A stretch of DNA of 64,000 nt from Alcaligenes ammonioxydans (GTDB lineage: Bacteria; Pseudomonadota; Gammaproteobacteria; Burkholderiales; Burkholderiaceae_B): NCBI RefSeq assembly GCF_019343455.1, contig NZ_CP049362.1:2790001-2854000 (forward strand), given 5' to 3'. Shown here one piece after another: positions 46,310 to 55,129 of the stretch (position 1 is its first letter; each line of letters opens with the position of its first letter). The position numbers were made by a program, and so were the translations under genes. The notes under the pieces are model-generated. The model saw only the letters and a program-made list of their open reading frames with translations, was not told where the DNA came from and made no database searches.

Positions 46310-49300
46310 ATACCGCTTCCCGTCCCGGTTTTACCGATTTGTTCGTGCGGCGCCCGGTCCTGGCCCTGGTGGTCAGCGCTTTGCTGTTGATGGTGGGTCT
46401 GTTCTCCCTGAACAAGCTGCCGATCCGGCAGTATCCCCTGCTGGAGAACTCCACCATCACGATTACCACCGAATACCCTGGCGCCTCTGCGCAGCTGATG
46501 CAAGGCTTTATCACGCAACCAATTGCCCAGGCCCTGGCCTCGGTCGAAGGGGTCGATTATCTGTCCTCCAGCTCCGTGCAAAGCCGCAGTGTCGTGAGCT
46601 TGCGCATGGCACTGAATCGCGATTCCACCCAAGCTCTCACAGAAGTCATGAGTAAAGTCAGCCAGGTACGTTATCGCTTGCCCGAAGGGGCGTATGACCC
46701 GGTTATCGAGCGCTCCTCCGGCGACTCCACCGCCGTCGCATATGTGGGCTTTTCCACAACCTCACTCTCCATCCCGGAACTGAACGATTATCTGTCTCGC
46801 GTGGTGGAACCCATGTTCTCCACCATTGACGGGGTGGCCAAAATTCAGACCTTTGGTGGTCAGAAACTGGCCATGCGCCTGTGGCTGAACTCGGACCGCA
46901 TGGCTGGCTATGGCCTGACGGCGGCCGATATTGCCCAGGCCGTGCGTGCCAACAACTATCAGGCCGCCCCCGGCATGGTCAAAGGTCAACATGTGCTCAG
47001 CACCATCCAGCTCAACTCCGACCTGACCAGCGTGGCCGAATTTCAGGACCTGATCGTGCGTGAGGACGGCACCTCCTTGGTGCGACTGCGCGATGTGGGC
47101 ACGGTGGAACTGGGCGCGGCGACACGCGAAACCAGCGCCCTGATGGATGGCCTGCCGGCGGTTCACCTGGGTTTGTTCCCGACGCCCGGCGGCAACCCCC
47201 TGCGCATTGTGGACGGCATTCGAGAGCGTCTGCCTGCCATTGAAGCCACCTTGCCGCCGGGCGTGGAAGTGGCCCTGGCGTTTGAAACAGCACGCTTTAT
47301 TCAGGCCTCTATTGATGAGGTACTCAAAACCCTGACGGAAGCCATGCTGATCGTGGTGTTGGTGATTTACCTGTGCCTGGGCTCCTTGCGAAGCGTGCTG
47401 ATTCCGCTGGCCACCATTCCTCTGTCCATGTTGGGGGCCGCTGCTCTGATGCTGGCGTTTGGCTTTAGCCTCAACCTGCTGACCTTGCTGGCCATGGTAC
47501 TGGCTATTGGCCTTGTGGTGGACGATGCCATTGTGGTGGTGGAAAACGTACACCGACATATTGCGGCGGGACGCTCGCCCGTAGTGGCCGCCCTGCTGGG
47601 CGCGCGTGAAGTTGCGGGCCCGGTCATTGCCATGACCCTGACGCTGGCCGCCGTCTATGCCCCGATTGGCCTGATGGGCGGATTGACTGGCGCACTTTTC
47701 AAAGAGTTCGCCCTGACCCTGGCGGGCGCAGTGCTGGTGTCCGGGGTAGTGGCCTTGACCCTGTCCCCGGTCATGAGCTCTTTACTGCTACCCGCGCAAC
47801 AAGAGGAAGGCCGCATGGCCCATCTGGCCGCACGATTTTTCAACGCCCTATCGGTCCGGTATGGCCGTTTATTAGCGTATTCCTTACGTCACCGCTGGCT
47901 TAGCGTGACCGTCGCCCTGGTGATCTTCATCAGCCTGCCGGTGCTCTATCAAATGACGCACAGCGAACTGGCGCCGGTTGAGGATCAGGCCAGCGTGCTC
48001 ACCGCTGTCAAAGCCCCCCAGAACGCCAACCTGGCTTATGCCCAGCGCGATGGTAAACAGCTGGATGACATTTATCGTGACATCGCCGAAACCGAGAGCA
48101 CGTGGCTGATTATGGGAACAGACGGCCCAGCCGCCAGCTTTGGCGGAATCAACCTGAAAGACTGGGGCGCACGCGAACGCAATGCCAACGAGGTTCAGGA
48201 AGAACTGCAAGCTCGCGTCAGCCAGATTGCAGGCAGCAGTATCTTCGCGTTCCAGCTCGCCCCCCTGCCCGGTTCCAGCGGCGGTCTGCCGGTGCAGCTG
48301 GTATTGCGCAGTCCCGGCGACTACCGCACGGTGTACGACACGATGGAATGGGTGAAGCAGCAAGCCCGTGACAGTGGCCTGTTCGTCGTGGTCGATAGCG
48401 ACCTGGACTATAACAAGCCGGTTGCCCGTCTCGAAATCGATCGTAGCAAGGCGGCCAGCATGGGCATCAGCCTGCGTGACATTGCCGACTCGCTGGCCGT
48501 GCTGGTCGGCGAAAACTACCTAAATCGCTTCTCGCTGGATGGCCGCTCGTACGACGTCATTCCGCAAAGCCAGCGTGAACTGCGCCTGACGGCTCAAGCC
48601 CTGACACGCCAGTTTGTACGCAGTGCCAATGGCGAGCTGGTGCCCTTGTCGACCATGGTTCAAATCCAAAGCGAAGTGGAACCGAACAGCCTGCGCCAGT
48701 TCAACCAGCAAAACTCGGCCACACTGCAGGCCATTCCAGCCCCTGGCGTCACCCTGGGGCAGGCAGTCGCGTACCTGGACGACCTTGCACGCCAACTACC
48801 CGCCGGCTTTACGCATGACTGGCAATCGGAATCACGCCAATTCACCCAGGAAAGCCAGTCGTTGGCCTGGGCCTTTCTGGCCGCGCTACTTGTGATTTAT
48901 CTGGTGCTGGCCGCGCAGTACGAAAGCCTGTTGGACCCCATCCTCATTCTGGTGACAGTGCCCTTGTCCCTGTGCGGGGCCCTGCTGCCTTTGGCCCTGG
49001 GATTGGGCACGCTCAATATCTATACGCAGATCGGTCTGCTCACACTAGTGGGGCTGATCAGCAAGCACGGCATTCTGATGGTGGAGTTTGCCAATGAGCT
49101 GCAATCCCGAAAAGGGCTGACCAAACCCGATGCCATCTTGCAGGCGGCCCGCATTCGCTTGCGCCCTGTGCTGATGACGACCGCAGCCATGGTCTTTGGC
49201 TTGATACCCCTGCTCTTTGCCTCCGGGGCGGGGGCGAACAGCCGCTTTAGTCTGGGTGTGGTACTGGTCTCAGGCATGTTGATCGGCACCGTATTTACCC

Positions 49301-49422
49301 TGTTTATTTTGCCTACCTTATATACCTTGCTGGCGCGCAATCACGCTCATCAGGCCGACACTCCTCGGGCACGTGAGCTGGCCCAGGCGCTACGCTCTTG
49401 CACCGGAGAACAGGCATCATGA
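46306..49422 (+). CDS. RND efflux pump inner-membrane transporter (HAE-1, MexI-like)
   Basis: A 1038-residue RND pump with two repeats: one helix (VLALVVSALLLMVGLFSL), a large periplasmic loop, and five helices each. The proton-relay acidic pair is visible in AMVLAIGLVVDDAIVVVENVHRH cut here as IGLVVDDAIVVVENVHRH (helix 4). It exports drugs or redox-active small molecules with the adaptor and outer-membrane proteins on either side, both coupled by ATGA overlaps. In Pseudomonas, SoxR drives the related mexGHI-opmD pump. Confidence 0.92.
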   Translation: MNTASRPGFTDLFVRRPVLALVVSALLLMVGLFSLNKLPIRQYPLLENSTITITTEYPGASAQLMQGFITQPIAQALASVEGVDYLSSSSVQSRSVVSLRMALNRDSTQALTEVMSKVSQVRYRLPEGAYDPVIERSSGDSTAVAYVGFSTTSLSIPELNDYLSRVVEPMFSTIDGVAKIQTFGGQKLAMRLWLNSDRMAGYGLTAADIAQAVRANNYQAAPGMVKGQHVLSTIQLNSDLTSVAEFQDLIVREDGTSLVRLRDVGTVELGAATRETSALMDGLPAVHLGLFPTPGGNPLRIVDGIRERLPAIEATLPPGVEVALAFETARFIQASIDEVLKTLTEAMLIVVLVIYLCLGSLRSVLIPLATIPLSMLGAAALMLAFGFSLNLLTLLAMVLAIGLVVDDAIVVVENVHRHIAAGRSPVVAALLGAREVAGPVIAMTLTLAAVYAPIGLMGGLTGALFKEFALTLAGAVLVSGVVALTLSPVMSSLLLPAQQEEGRMAHLAARFFNALSVRYGRLLAYSLRHRWLSVTVALVIFISLPVLYQMTHSELAPVEDQASVLTAVKAPQNANLAYAQRDGKQLDDIYRDIAETESTWLIMGTDGPAASFGGINLKDWGARERNANEVQEELQARVSQIAGSSIFAFQLAPLPGSSGGLPVQLVLRSPGDYRTVYDTMEWVKQQARDSGLFVVVDSDLDYNKPVARLEIDRSKAASMGISLRDIADSLAVLVGENYLNRFSLDGRSYDVIPQSQRELRLTAQALTRQFVRSANGELVPLSTMVQIQSEVEPNSLRQFNQQNSATLQAIPAPGVTLGQAVAYLDDLARQLPAGFTHDWQSESRQFTQESQSLAWAFLAALLVIYLVLAAQYESLLDPILILVTVPLSLCGALLPLALGLGTLNIYTQIGLLTLVGLISKHGILMVEFANELQSRKGLTKPDAILQAARIRLRPVLMTTAAMVFGLIPLLFASGAGANSRFSLGVVLVSGMLIGTVFTLFILPTLYTLLARNHAHQADTPRARELAQALRSCTGEQAS

Positions 49423-50855
49423 CGCGCCTCACTTTACGCCAGTCGCTTGCCCCTTTGACGCGTGCTCTACAGTGGATGATCCCCTGCCTGATGCTCAGTG
49501 CTTGCGCCGTGGGGCTGGACTCCTCCATTCCCGCCACCCCTCAGCTGGACGCCACCATCTGGAGCGGCCAGTTTGCCAATCCCGCCAGCCAGGACAAGAA
49601 CTGGTGGACGCTGTTGCAGGACCCGCAACTGGATGCCCTGATCGCCCAGGCCCTGGATCACAATCTGGATATTGCCCAGGCGCAGGCTCGCTGGCGAGCC
49701 TCCCGCGCCCTGATCGATGAACGTCAGCACGACCGTCTGCCGGCCGTCACGGCTCACGCTAACTATCACCGTAGCGGTTCGCAGTTTGCTGCACCAGACG
49801 GGTCGATTGATCATGGCGTTCAGGAAAATTGGCGACTGGGCATGCAGACCTCCTGGGAGATTGACGTTTTCGGCCGCCTGGAACAATTGGCCCGTTCTGC
49901 CCAGGCTCGCAGCCAAGCCAGCGCGGCGCAGTTGGACCTGACGCGCCAGGCCATTGCGGCTGAGCTGGCCCGCCAGTATGTGCAGGCCCAAGGTTTGCAA
50001 CGACGGCTGGCGCTGGCCGAGGACGATGTACGCAGCTGGGAACAGACCATCAGGCTGGTAGAAGCTGGCGTGTCACTGGGCCGGGAGTTGCCCGAGAATC
50101 TGGACAATGCCCAGGCCAGTCTGGAGCGTGCAAACGCCGTGGTGCCCCAACTGCGAAGCGAGCTCGAACGAGCCCGTTTGCGCATGCAGGTGCTAAGCGG
50201 TGGAAAAGCTCAGGCTCTTGATGCGCCGCTGCCCAGTGCGCAAGCCCCGTTGGCCGCCGCCCTGCCGTTGGGGGATGTGAATGCGCTGCTGTTTAACCGG
50301 CCTGACGTACGGGCCGCCCGACAGGAGATTCTGGCCAGCTCGCACGACGTGGCCGCAGCAACAGCAGAGCTGTATCCACGTCTGGATCTGGCAGGCTTTA
50401 TCGGGTTTTTCGCTCTGCGGGGCAGTGATCTGGGTCATGCCGCCCGGGCCTTTGATGTCTCGCCCGCCCTGCAATGGCCTGCCTTGCGTCTGGGCCATGC
50501 CAAAGCTCGTTTGCGCGGCATGCGCGCTCTTGCAGACGAGTCCCGTCTGCACTATCAACAAGTCCTGCTGCAGGCTCAGGAAGAAATTCAGGGGGCTTTG
50601 CACCATCTGACTCAACACCAGAAAAGCCTGCTTGGTCTGACCCGCGCCGCGCGTCATCTGGAACAAGCACACGCCCGTGCCGTAACACGCTACGAGATCG
50701 GCGCGGGAGCCTATCAGGATGTGCTGGAAAATCAGCGCGACTTAAACCAGACCCGACAGGAGCTGGCGCTGGCAGAAACCGGGTCTTATCTGAACGTGAT
50801 TGCCTTGTATCAGGCGCTAGGCTGGGGCGTCGCGACCTCACCGATAAGGGAGTAG
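49419..50855 (+). CDS. Outer-membrane efflux lipoprotein of the RND pump
   Basis: A 478-residue TolC/OprM-type channel with a lipoprotein signal (MIPCLMLSACA, Cys 29) and two outer-membrane efflux repeats (NWWTLLQDPQLDALIAQALD early, FNRPDVRAARQEI in the second). ATG 49419 overlaps the RND stop. It forms the exit duct of the pump. The operon ends at a hairpin 24 bp later. Confidence 0.9.
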   Translation: MTRLTLRQSLAPLTRALQWMIPCLMLSACAVGLDSSIPATPQLDATIWSGQFANPASQDKNWWTLLQDPQLDALIAQALDHNLDIAQAQARWRASRALIDERQHDRLPAVTAHANYHRSGSQFAAPDGSIDHGVQENWRLGMQTSWEIDVFGRLEQLARSAQARSQASAAQLDLTRQAIAAELARQYVQAQGLQRRLALAEDDVRSWEQTIRLVEAGVSLGRELPENLDNAQASLERANAVVPQLRSELERARLRMQVLSGGKAQALDAPLPSAQAPLAAALPLGDVNALLFNRPDVRAARQEILASSHDVAAATAELYPRLDLAGFIGFFALRGSDLGHAARAFDVSPALQWPALRLGHAKARLRGMRALADESRLHYQQVLLQAQEEIQGALHHLTQHQKSLLGLTRAARHLEQAHARAVTRYEIGAGAYQDVLENQRDLNQTRQELALAETGSYLNVIALYQALGWGVATSPIRE

Positions 50856-50878
50856 TGGCAGACCGGATCGGTCCAGGA

Positions 50879-50908
50879 GCGGTCTGTCTCAAGGACAGAC
50901 CGCCCTTT
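50879..50908 (+). terminator. Terminator of the RND operon
   Basis: A perfect 10-bp stem GCGGTCTGTC, loop TCAAG, GACAGACCGC, followed by CCTTTGT. The T-tract is short. Nothing else is recognised between here and amiR. Confidence 0.65.
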
Positions 50909-51128
50909 GTCTGTGTGCAGTGCGTCTGCCTGGGGAAACTCGTCCTGCTGCGCACGGCTGTTTTGCATCAGCCGATTCGGGCGCTTGCCGCTCACACACC
51001 ACACAAGGGCAGGTAAAACAACACCCGCAAACAGGGCTGCGCTTGTCCCACTCCTTGAGGCTTCCCGCCCCCCTGAACAACCTTAGGCAAGGACACCGGA
51101 CAGGAAGAAGCAGAAGGAAAACATCCGC

Positions 51129-51818
51129 CTAGCTCCCCCGCCAGGGCGCTCCCTGCTGTCCCAGAGAAAGCACTTCACTGGCATTTACAATGGCAATCGA
51201 AATATCTTCAATCGTGCTGCGCTTGTTCATCGCCTGCTCGCGGATCAAATCGTAGGCCTGATCCTCGGACACCTGATGAGTTCGCATCAGGATTGTCTTG
51301 GCCTGCGCTACATGCCGCTGCCCCATCAGCTTGGTCTGCAGTTTGCTGATCAGGCGACGCTGCTGGCGCAGTTCCTTGTGGTATTTTCGGGCCAGCACCA
51401 CCGTGGAGAGTAAGCCGAAGGACCGGATCGGCGAAGGCAGAATGGCCTGAATATTCAGATCCAGCACGGCAGAGACAATCGTGGGGTTTTCGTAATTGAC
51501 CACCGCGATAATGGTGGGCGCATCCTGCTCGCACACCCAGTCAAGACGCAGATGCAGCAGATCGGGCTGCACGGCCAGAAAGACCAGATCCGTTCCGCAG
51601 GGCAGATTTTGCGTCGGTGGCCAGATTGTCTGGACGGAACACCCCATGCGCTGCAGTTGTTGGGTCAGCAATCGGCCGTCACTGTCGTCCGGATGCATGA
51701 CCACCATTGTCAGCTGCCGCAGTTCCTTGAGCTGCGGCGAGGTGGCATGCGGAAAACGATTTCGTGCTCGCAAGGGCTTGTTTGCCGGCTCATCACCGTA
51801 GGAAGAGGAGTTGGCCAC
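51129..51818 (-). CDS. amiR: AmiR-like ANTAR antiterminator
   Basis: A 229-residue protein with a receiver-like N-terminal domain that lacks the usual phospho-acceptor pattern, a coiled-coil (KYHKELRQQRRLISKLQTKL) and a C-terminal ANTAR domain (about 165-220; AKTILMRTHQVSEDQAYDLI). AmiR binds hairpins in nascent RNA and prevents termination; AmiC holds it inactive until amide binds. The start is a GTG with GGAGA eight bases upstream, four bases after the amiC stop. A 30-residue N-terminal extension compared with P. aeruginosa AmiR is present. Confidence 0.85.
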   Translation of the reverse strand: MANSSSYGDEPANKPLRARNRFPHATSPQLKELRQLTMVVMHPDDSDGRLLTQQLQRMGCSVQTIWPPTQNLPCGTDLVFLAVQPDLLHLRLDWVCEQDAPTIIAVVNYENPTIVSAVLDLNIQAILPSPIRSFGLLSTVVLARKYHKELRQQRRLISKLQTKLMGQRHVAQAKTILMRTHQVSEDQAYDLIREQAMNKRSTIEDISIAIVNASEVLSLGQQGAPWRGS

Positions 51819-51821
51819 GCT

Positions 51822-52997
51822 TTATGTCTCCAAAGTATCCAGCTTGGCAGTCCAGTCACCCAAGGAGTGGGTGACCAGATAGGGGTCGGGCGAGACGGGA
51901 CGGGTTGCCTGACGCACAATCGTAAAATTGCCCTCGGCGTTGATGCGCCCGATTCGTGGATAGAGCCAGGTGTGATGATTGGAGGGATCGATTTTGATCC
52001 GCCCCTGCGGGGCATCCAGCTCACTGCCCAGCAGATAGGGCAGCAAGTCCCCAATGGCATCACTGGCCGATTGTCGATAGGCATTGGCGAACAAATGCAT
52101 CTGTGAATAGGCGGCCTCCCAACACAGATTAGGGTGACAATCCGCCCCAAAACGCTTGCGCAAACTGGCCAGGCAGCGTGCATTGACCTCGGACTCGATG
52201 GATTGGAAATACGGCGCCGCCGTGAAGTGTCCACAGGCAATGTGCGCCCCCATCTGGGCAACTTCGGCCTCGGAGGTCGTCAGGCTGGCAATGGGCATGG
52301 TCTGCGGGTTAAAGCCGGCATGGGCATAGGCGCGGTACAGACTGGCCGTGGAGTCCCCCACTACGGTGGAGAAAATAAAGTCCGGCTGCTTCTGCCGTAT
52401 ATCATCCATAATCAGGCTGTAATCGCTCTCGCTAGCATCCAGGGGCAGATAGTGTTCGCCCAGCACCTTGCTATCGGGATGCTGCATGACCAGCTCGCGC
52501 ATGATCCGATTGGACTCGTAAGGGTAGATATAATCCGAGCCGATCATATAGACCCGCGCGCCAAAATTGCTGGTCATGAAATGCGCCAGCTGGACACTAT
52601 TCTGATTGGGTGCGGCCCCCGTATAGATGACATTGCCCGAAAACTCAAAACCCTCATACAAGGTGGGATAGAACAGCAGCTTGTTCCACTTTTCCACAAT
52701 CGGGATGACAGCTTTGCGGCTGCTGGACATGTAGCAACCGAAAATCACGTTGACACGATCCTGCACGATCAGCCGCTCGGCCTGCTGTGCGTAGCACGCT
52801 GGCCGGGAGGCCGGATCGTAGCAAACGGCCACCAGTTCGCGTCCCAGCAGGCCGCCAGCTTCGTTGATCTCCTCTATCGCCAGTTTGGTCCCCTGCCATT
52901 GCGACTGACCAATTGTCGAGGTCATGCCGGTTGCCGAATAAAGAACGCCGACGCGTACGGGGTCGTTGTGAGCCAAAGTCCATCTCCTGTCTAGCAT
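51822..52997 (-). CDS. amiC: AmiC-like amide-binding sensor
   Basis: A periplasmic-binding-protein fold without a signal peptide, so cytoplasmic, about 391 residues, very close to P. aeruginosa AmiC: GCYMSSSRKAVIP, FYPTLYEGFEFS, GAAPNQNS, IGSDYIYPYESN and IASLTTSEAEVA. It senses short amides (or urea-like ligands) and controls AmiR. The ATG at 52997 lacks a ribosome site; a TTG at 52976 has AGGAG at good spacing and may be the real start. It lies between amiS and amiR. Confidence 0.88.
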   Translation of the reverse strand: MLDRRWTLAHNDPVRVGVLYSATGMTSTIGQSQWQGTKLAIEEINEAGGLLGRELVAVCYDPASRPACYAQQAERLIVQDRVNVIFGCYMSSSRKAVIPIVEKWNKLLFYPTLYEGFEFSGNVIYTGAAPNQNSVQLAHFMTSNFGARVYMIGSDYIYPYESNRIMRELVMQHPDSKVLGEHYLPLDASESDYSLIMDDIRQKQPDFIFSTVVGDSTASLYRAYAHAGFNPQTMPIASLTTSEAEVAQMGAHIACGHFTAAPYFQSIESEVNARCLASLRKRFGADCHPNLCWEAAYSQMHLFANAYRQSASDAIGDLLPYLLGSELDAPQGRIKIDPSNHHTWLYPRIGRINAEGNFTIVRQATRPVSPDPYLVTHSLGDWTAKLDTLET

Positions 52998-53110
52998 GGT
53001 AGGGCAGCAGGTCTACAAACCGGCCGGTGAACACTACGAGCGAGCATCAGGTTACTCCAAAGAAACAGCATGCCTGCGGCCTCTCCTCCCGGCCGGTCTG
53101 CCCAGCCGCA

Positions 53111-53593
53111 CTACCAGGCATCCATCAACATCAGGGTACCGGGCAACCAGCAGGTCAGTACCCCGATCAGGACGGTGTACAGGGGCAAGATGCGCAAGGA
53201 CCGGCCCAGCCCCAAGGACAGAAAGAACAAAAACCACAGGCTGGACCACAAAAGCCACAAAGTGACCAGGCGTGGATCACTGGCAGTCCAGGCAAAGGCC
53301 AGAGCGCTGATGGCCACAAACAGGCAATACCAGCCAAAACCCACGCCCTTCAAGCCATACCACTGCACGACGGCCAGATACAGATAAGTGAAAGCAAACA
53401 GCAGTCCACCGGCAACGGCAAAATAATCTGCCATGTGCTCGCCGCGCTGCAATCCCAGCAAATTGATGAACAGCGCCAGCAAGCCCACCAGCAAATTGAA
53501 GGGGGCCAGGTCCCGACTTTCAATACGCCCGGTCAACCCCACGCCATTCACCATCAGCACGGCCCCAATAAAGAAAAGCGCAACACCCAACAT
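53111..53593 (-). CDS. amiS: AmiS/UreI-family amide or urea channel
   Basis: A 160-residue protein, six or seven membrane helices, of the AmiS/UreI family (LLFAFTYLYLAVVQWYGLKG and GFGWYCLFVAISALA in the middle). It lets short amides or urea cross the inner membrane. I chose the ATG at 53593, with GGAGG eight bases upstream; a TTG five codons earlier is in frame. It is first in amiS-amiC-amiR, whereas in P. aeruginosa amiS comes last after amiE-B-C-R. No amidase gene is in this window near it. Confidence 0.88.
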   Translation of the reverse strand: MLGVALFFIGAVLMVNGVGLTGRIESRDLAPFNLLVGLLALFINLLGLQRGEHMADYFAVAGGLLFAFTYLYLAVVQWYGLKGVGFGWYCLFVAISALAFAWTASDPRLVTLWLLWSSLWFLFFLSLGLGRSLRILPLYTVLIGVLTCWLPGTLMLMDAW

Positions 53594-54105
53594 GGCATAA
53601 GCCTCCAAAACAAGGTGACGATTCCGGCCTGGCTGGCGTCAGACCGTGCTGACGCTGCGTGAGCTCTGTGTCTCGCGATGACATACTGCCGCGAAGCAGG
53701 GCCTCAATTAGTTTGCGACCTAACTACAAAGTCGGATCTATTTGAGGCAAACGAAAAGGCCCAGACGGATTCAAGCATTGAACCAGTCTGGGCCTTTTTG
53801 CCCAACACCCACGCTGGCATCATTGGCAGCGGATGTCGTCTCTATTCGAACATATAGCAGCGATCTGAAATCGCGATCGAAGCAATTCTTACATAGCCTG
53901 CACCATCGTCTGTACTAGCGATTACCCTAGCGGCTGATTATGTGTGGCCTAACACTACGCTGTGTCAGTGCGCTTAATCCTTTTAACGATTTGTTTGCGC
54001 TCATCCCTGAGCAGAACACCATGACCCTGTGCCGACGATTCCGGGCGATTTATGCCGCCCCTGGCTATTTCAGAAATGACGGACTGTCAGCCGATGGGGC
54101 AGGTT
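53594..54105. other. amiS leader and gap to the LysR gene
   Basis: About 510 bp without a credible gene. A terminator (next entry) and a 7-bp hairpin GCGTCAG, ACCGTG, CTGACGC (53636-53655) are present. A frame at 53940-54203 has atypical composition and no ribosome site, and I do not call it. Confidence 0.5.
53754..53799. terminator. Terminator hairpin upstream of amiS
   Basis: A 13-bp stem AAAAGGCCCAGAC with GTCTGGGCCTTTT and T-rich ends in both directions. It lies 160 bp upstream of amiS. It may end the LysR transcript 300 bp away, or be the leader terminator that AmiR overrides. Confidence 0.7.
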
Positions 54106-55029
54106 TCAGAGCCTTGACTCGCTCTCGAGCACACGAAGGAAATAATCCACAATCGCATGGGCCCGCCTGTCCTTGCGCATGGCCAGCGATAAGGGAATCG
54201 TAAATCGGCGTTGCTGCGGGTCCACGGCAATCATCTGCTCTTTTTCCACCCAGCGCGCGGCGACGTGCTCAGGCAAGAAACCAATGTATTGCCCCGTCAG
54301 AATCAAAAAAGCAATTCCTTCCCGATCACTGGCCGTGGCGACACAGTTCAAATCCTGGTGCTGTCCAATCGCCTCCGGGCTCATCCGGTAGGTAGGCGCA
54401 ATCGCTGCCGCCCGACACAGGGACTGTGCAGAGACCTCCCCCTGTTGTGCTTGCTCAAACAGTGGGTGCTCCCAGGAACAGTACAGAAAATAGGGCTCAT
54501 CATAAAGCCTGCGGTATTCCAACCCACTGAGCGCATTGGTTTCGGGCAGGACCCCCATGTGCAAACGGCCTTCCAGCAAACCGCGCTCGATCTCTCCCGG
54601 CGTACTCATGCTGATGTGTACACGTACCGCCTCACTGTTCTGACGCAAGGTGCGCAAGGCCGAAGTGATGTGCATATGTGGCTGGGAAATCAGACTGTTC
54701 ATCAAGCCTATGTTCAAATCCCCCCGCAAGCTGGAATGCAGCTGATTGACCTCGCTACGGAAATTTTCTACTGCCGCCATCAGCGTTTCACTGGCCTGCA
54801 ACACCTGTCGTCCCTCTTCGGTCAAGGCAAAACCAGCCCTGCCACGCTGGCACAGCCGCATGCCACCCAGACGTTTTTCCAGATCACTCATATGCAAGCT
54901 GATGGCCGAGCGTGTAATCCCCAACACGCCCTCCGCCGCCGAAAAGCTGCCCACCTGCGCCACCGTTCTGAACACACGCAACAGGCGCAAATCAAAATCG
55001 GAAACCTGCAAGAGTCCTTTCAGTTGCAT
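54106..55029 (-). CDS. LysR-family transcriptional regulator
   Basis: A 307-residue LysR-type regulator: winged helix-turn-helix in residues 10-68 (SDFDLRLLRVFRTVAQVGSF, then LGITRSAISLHMSDLEKRLG) and an effector domain. I start it at the internal ATG 55029, which gives the standard length; a GTG 21 codons upstream would add an odd hydrophobic stretch. It diverges from the aminotransferase gene at 55130 across 100 bp and probably controls it in response to an amino acid such as beta-alanine. Confidence 0.85.
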   Translation of the reverse strand: MQLKGLLQVSDFDLRLLRVFRTVAQVGSFSAAEGVLGITRSAISLHMSDLEKRLGGMRLCQRGRAGFALTEEGRQVLQASETLMAAVENFRSEVNQLHSSLRGDLNIGLMNSLISQPHMHITSALRTLRQNSEAVRVHISMSTPGEIERGLLEGRLHMGVLPETNALSGLEYRRLYDEPYFLYCSWEHPLFEQAQQGEVSAQSLCRAAAIAPTYRMSPEAIGQHQDLNCVATASDREGIAFLILTGQYIGFLPEHVAARWVEKEQMIAVDPQQRRFTIPLSLAMRKDRRAHAIVDYFLRVLESESRL

Positions 55030-55129
55030 ATAGGTGAGTAAAACAATAAGTGAAGTTAAATAAAAACGTATTTTACTCAACAACTTAGCCACCTACACTG
55101 GGGGTATTCACCGCCTTGAGGAGACCGCT

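Noticed and set aside
50879..50903. CGGTCTGT in the RND terminator stem as a DnfR site
   Set aside because: It lacks the leading TG, lies in a terminator after a stop codon, and is not near any promoter.
53636..53655. Hairpin with ACCGTG loop as an ANTAR (AmiR) target
   Set aside because: The A1/G4 loop occurs only on the plus strand. The amiS transcript is the minus strand, where the loop is CACGGT, and no second hairpin is paired with it.
53940..54203. 87-codon frame in the amiS-LysR gap
   Set aside because: No ribosome site, runs into the LysR coding end, and has no recognisable sequence features.
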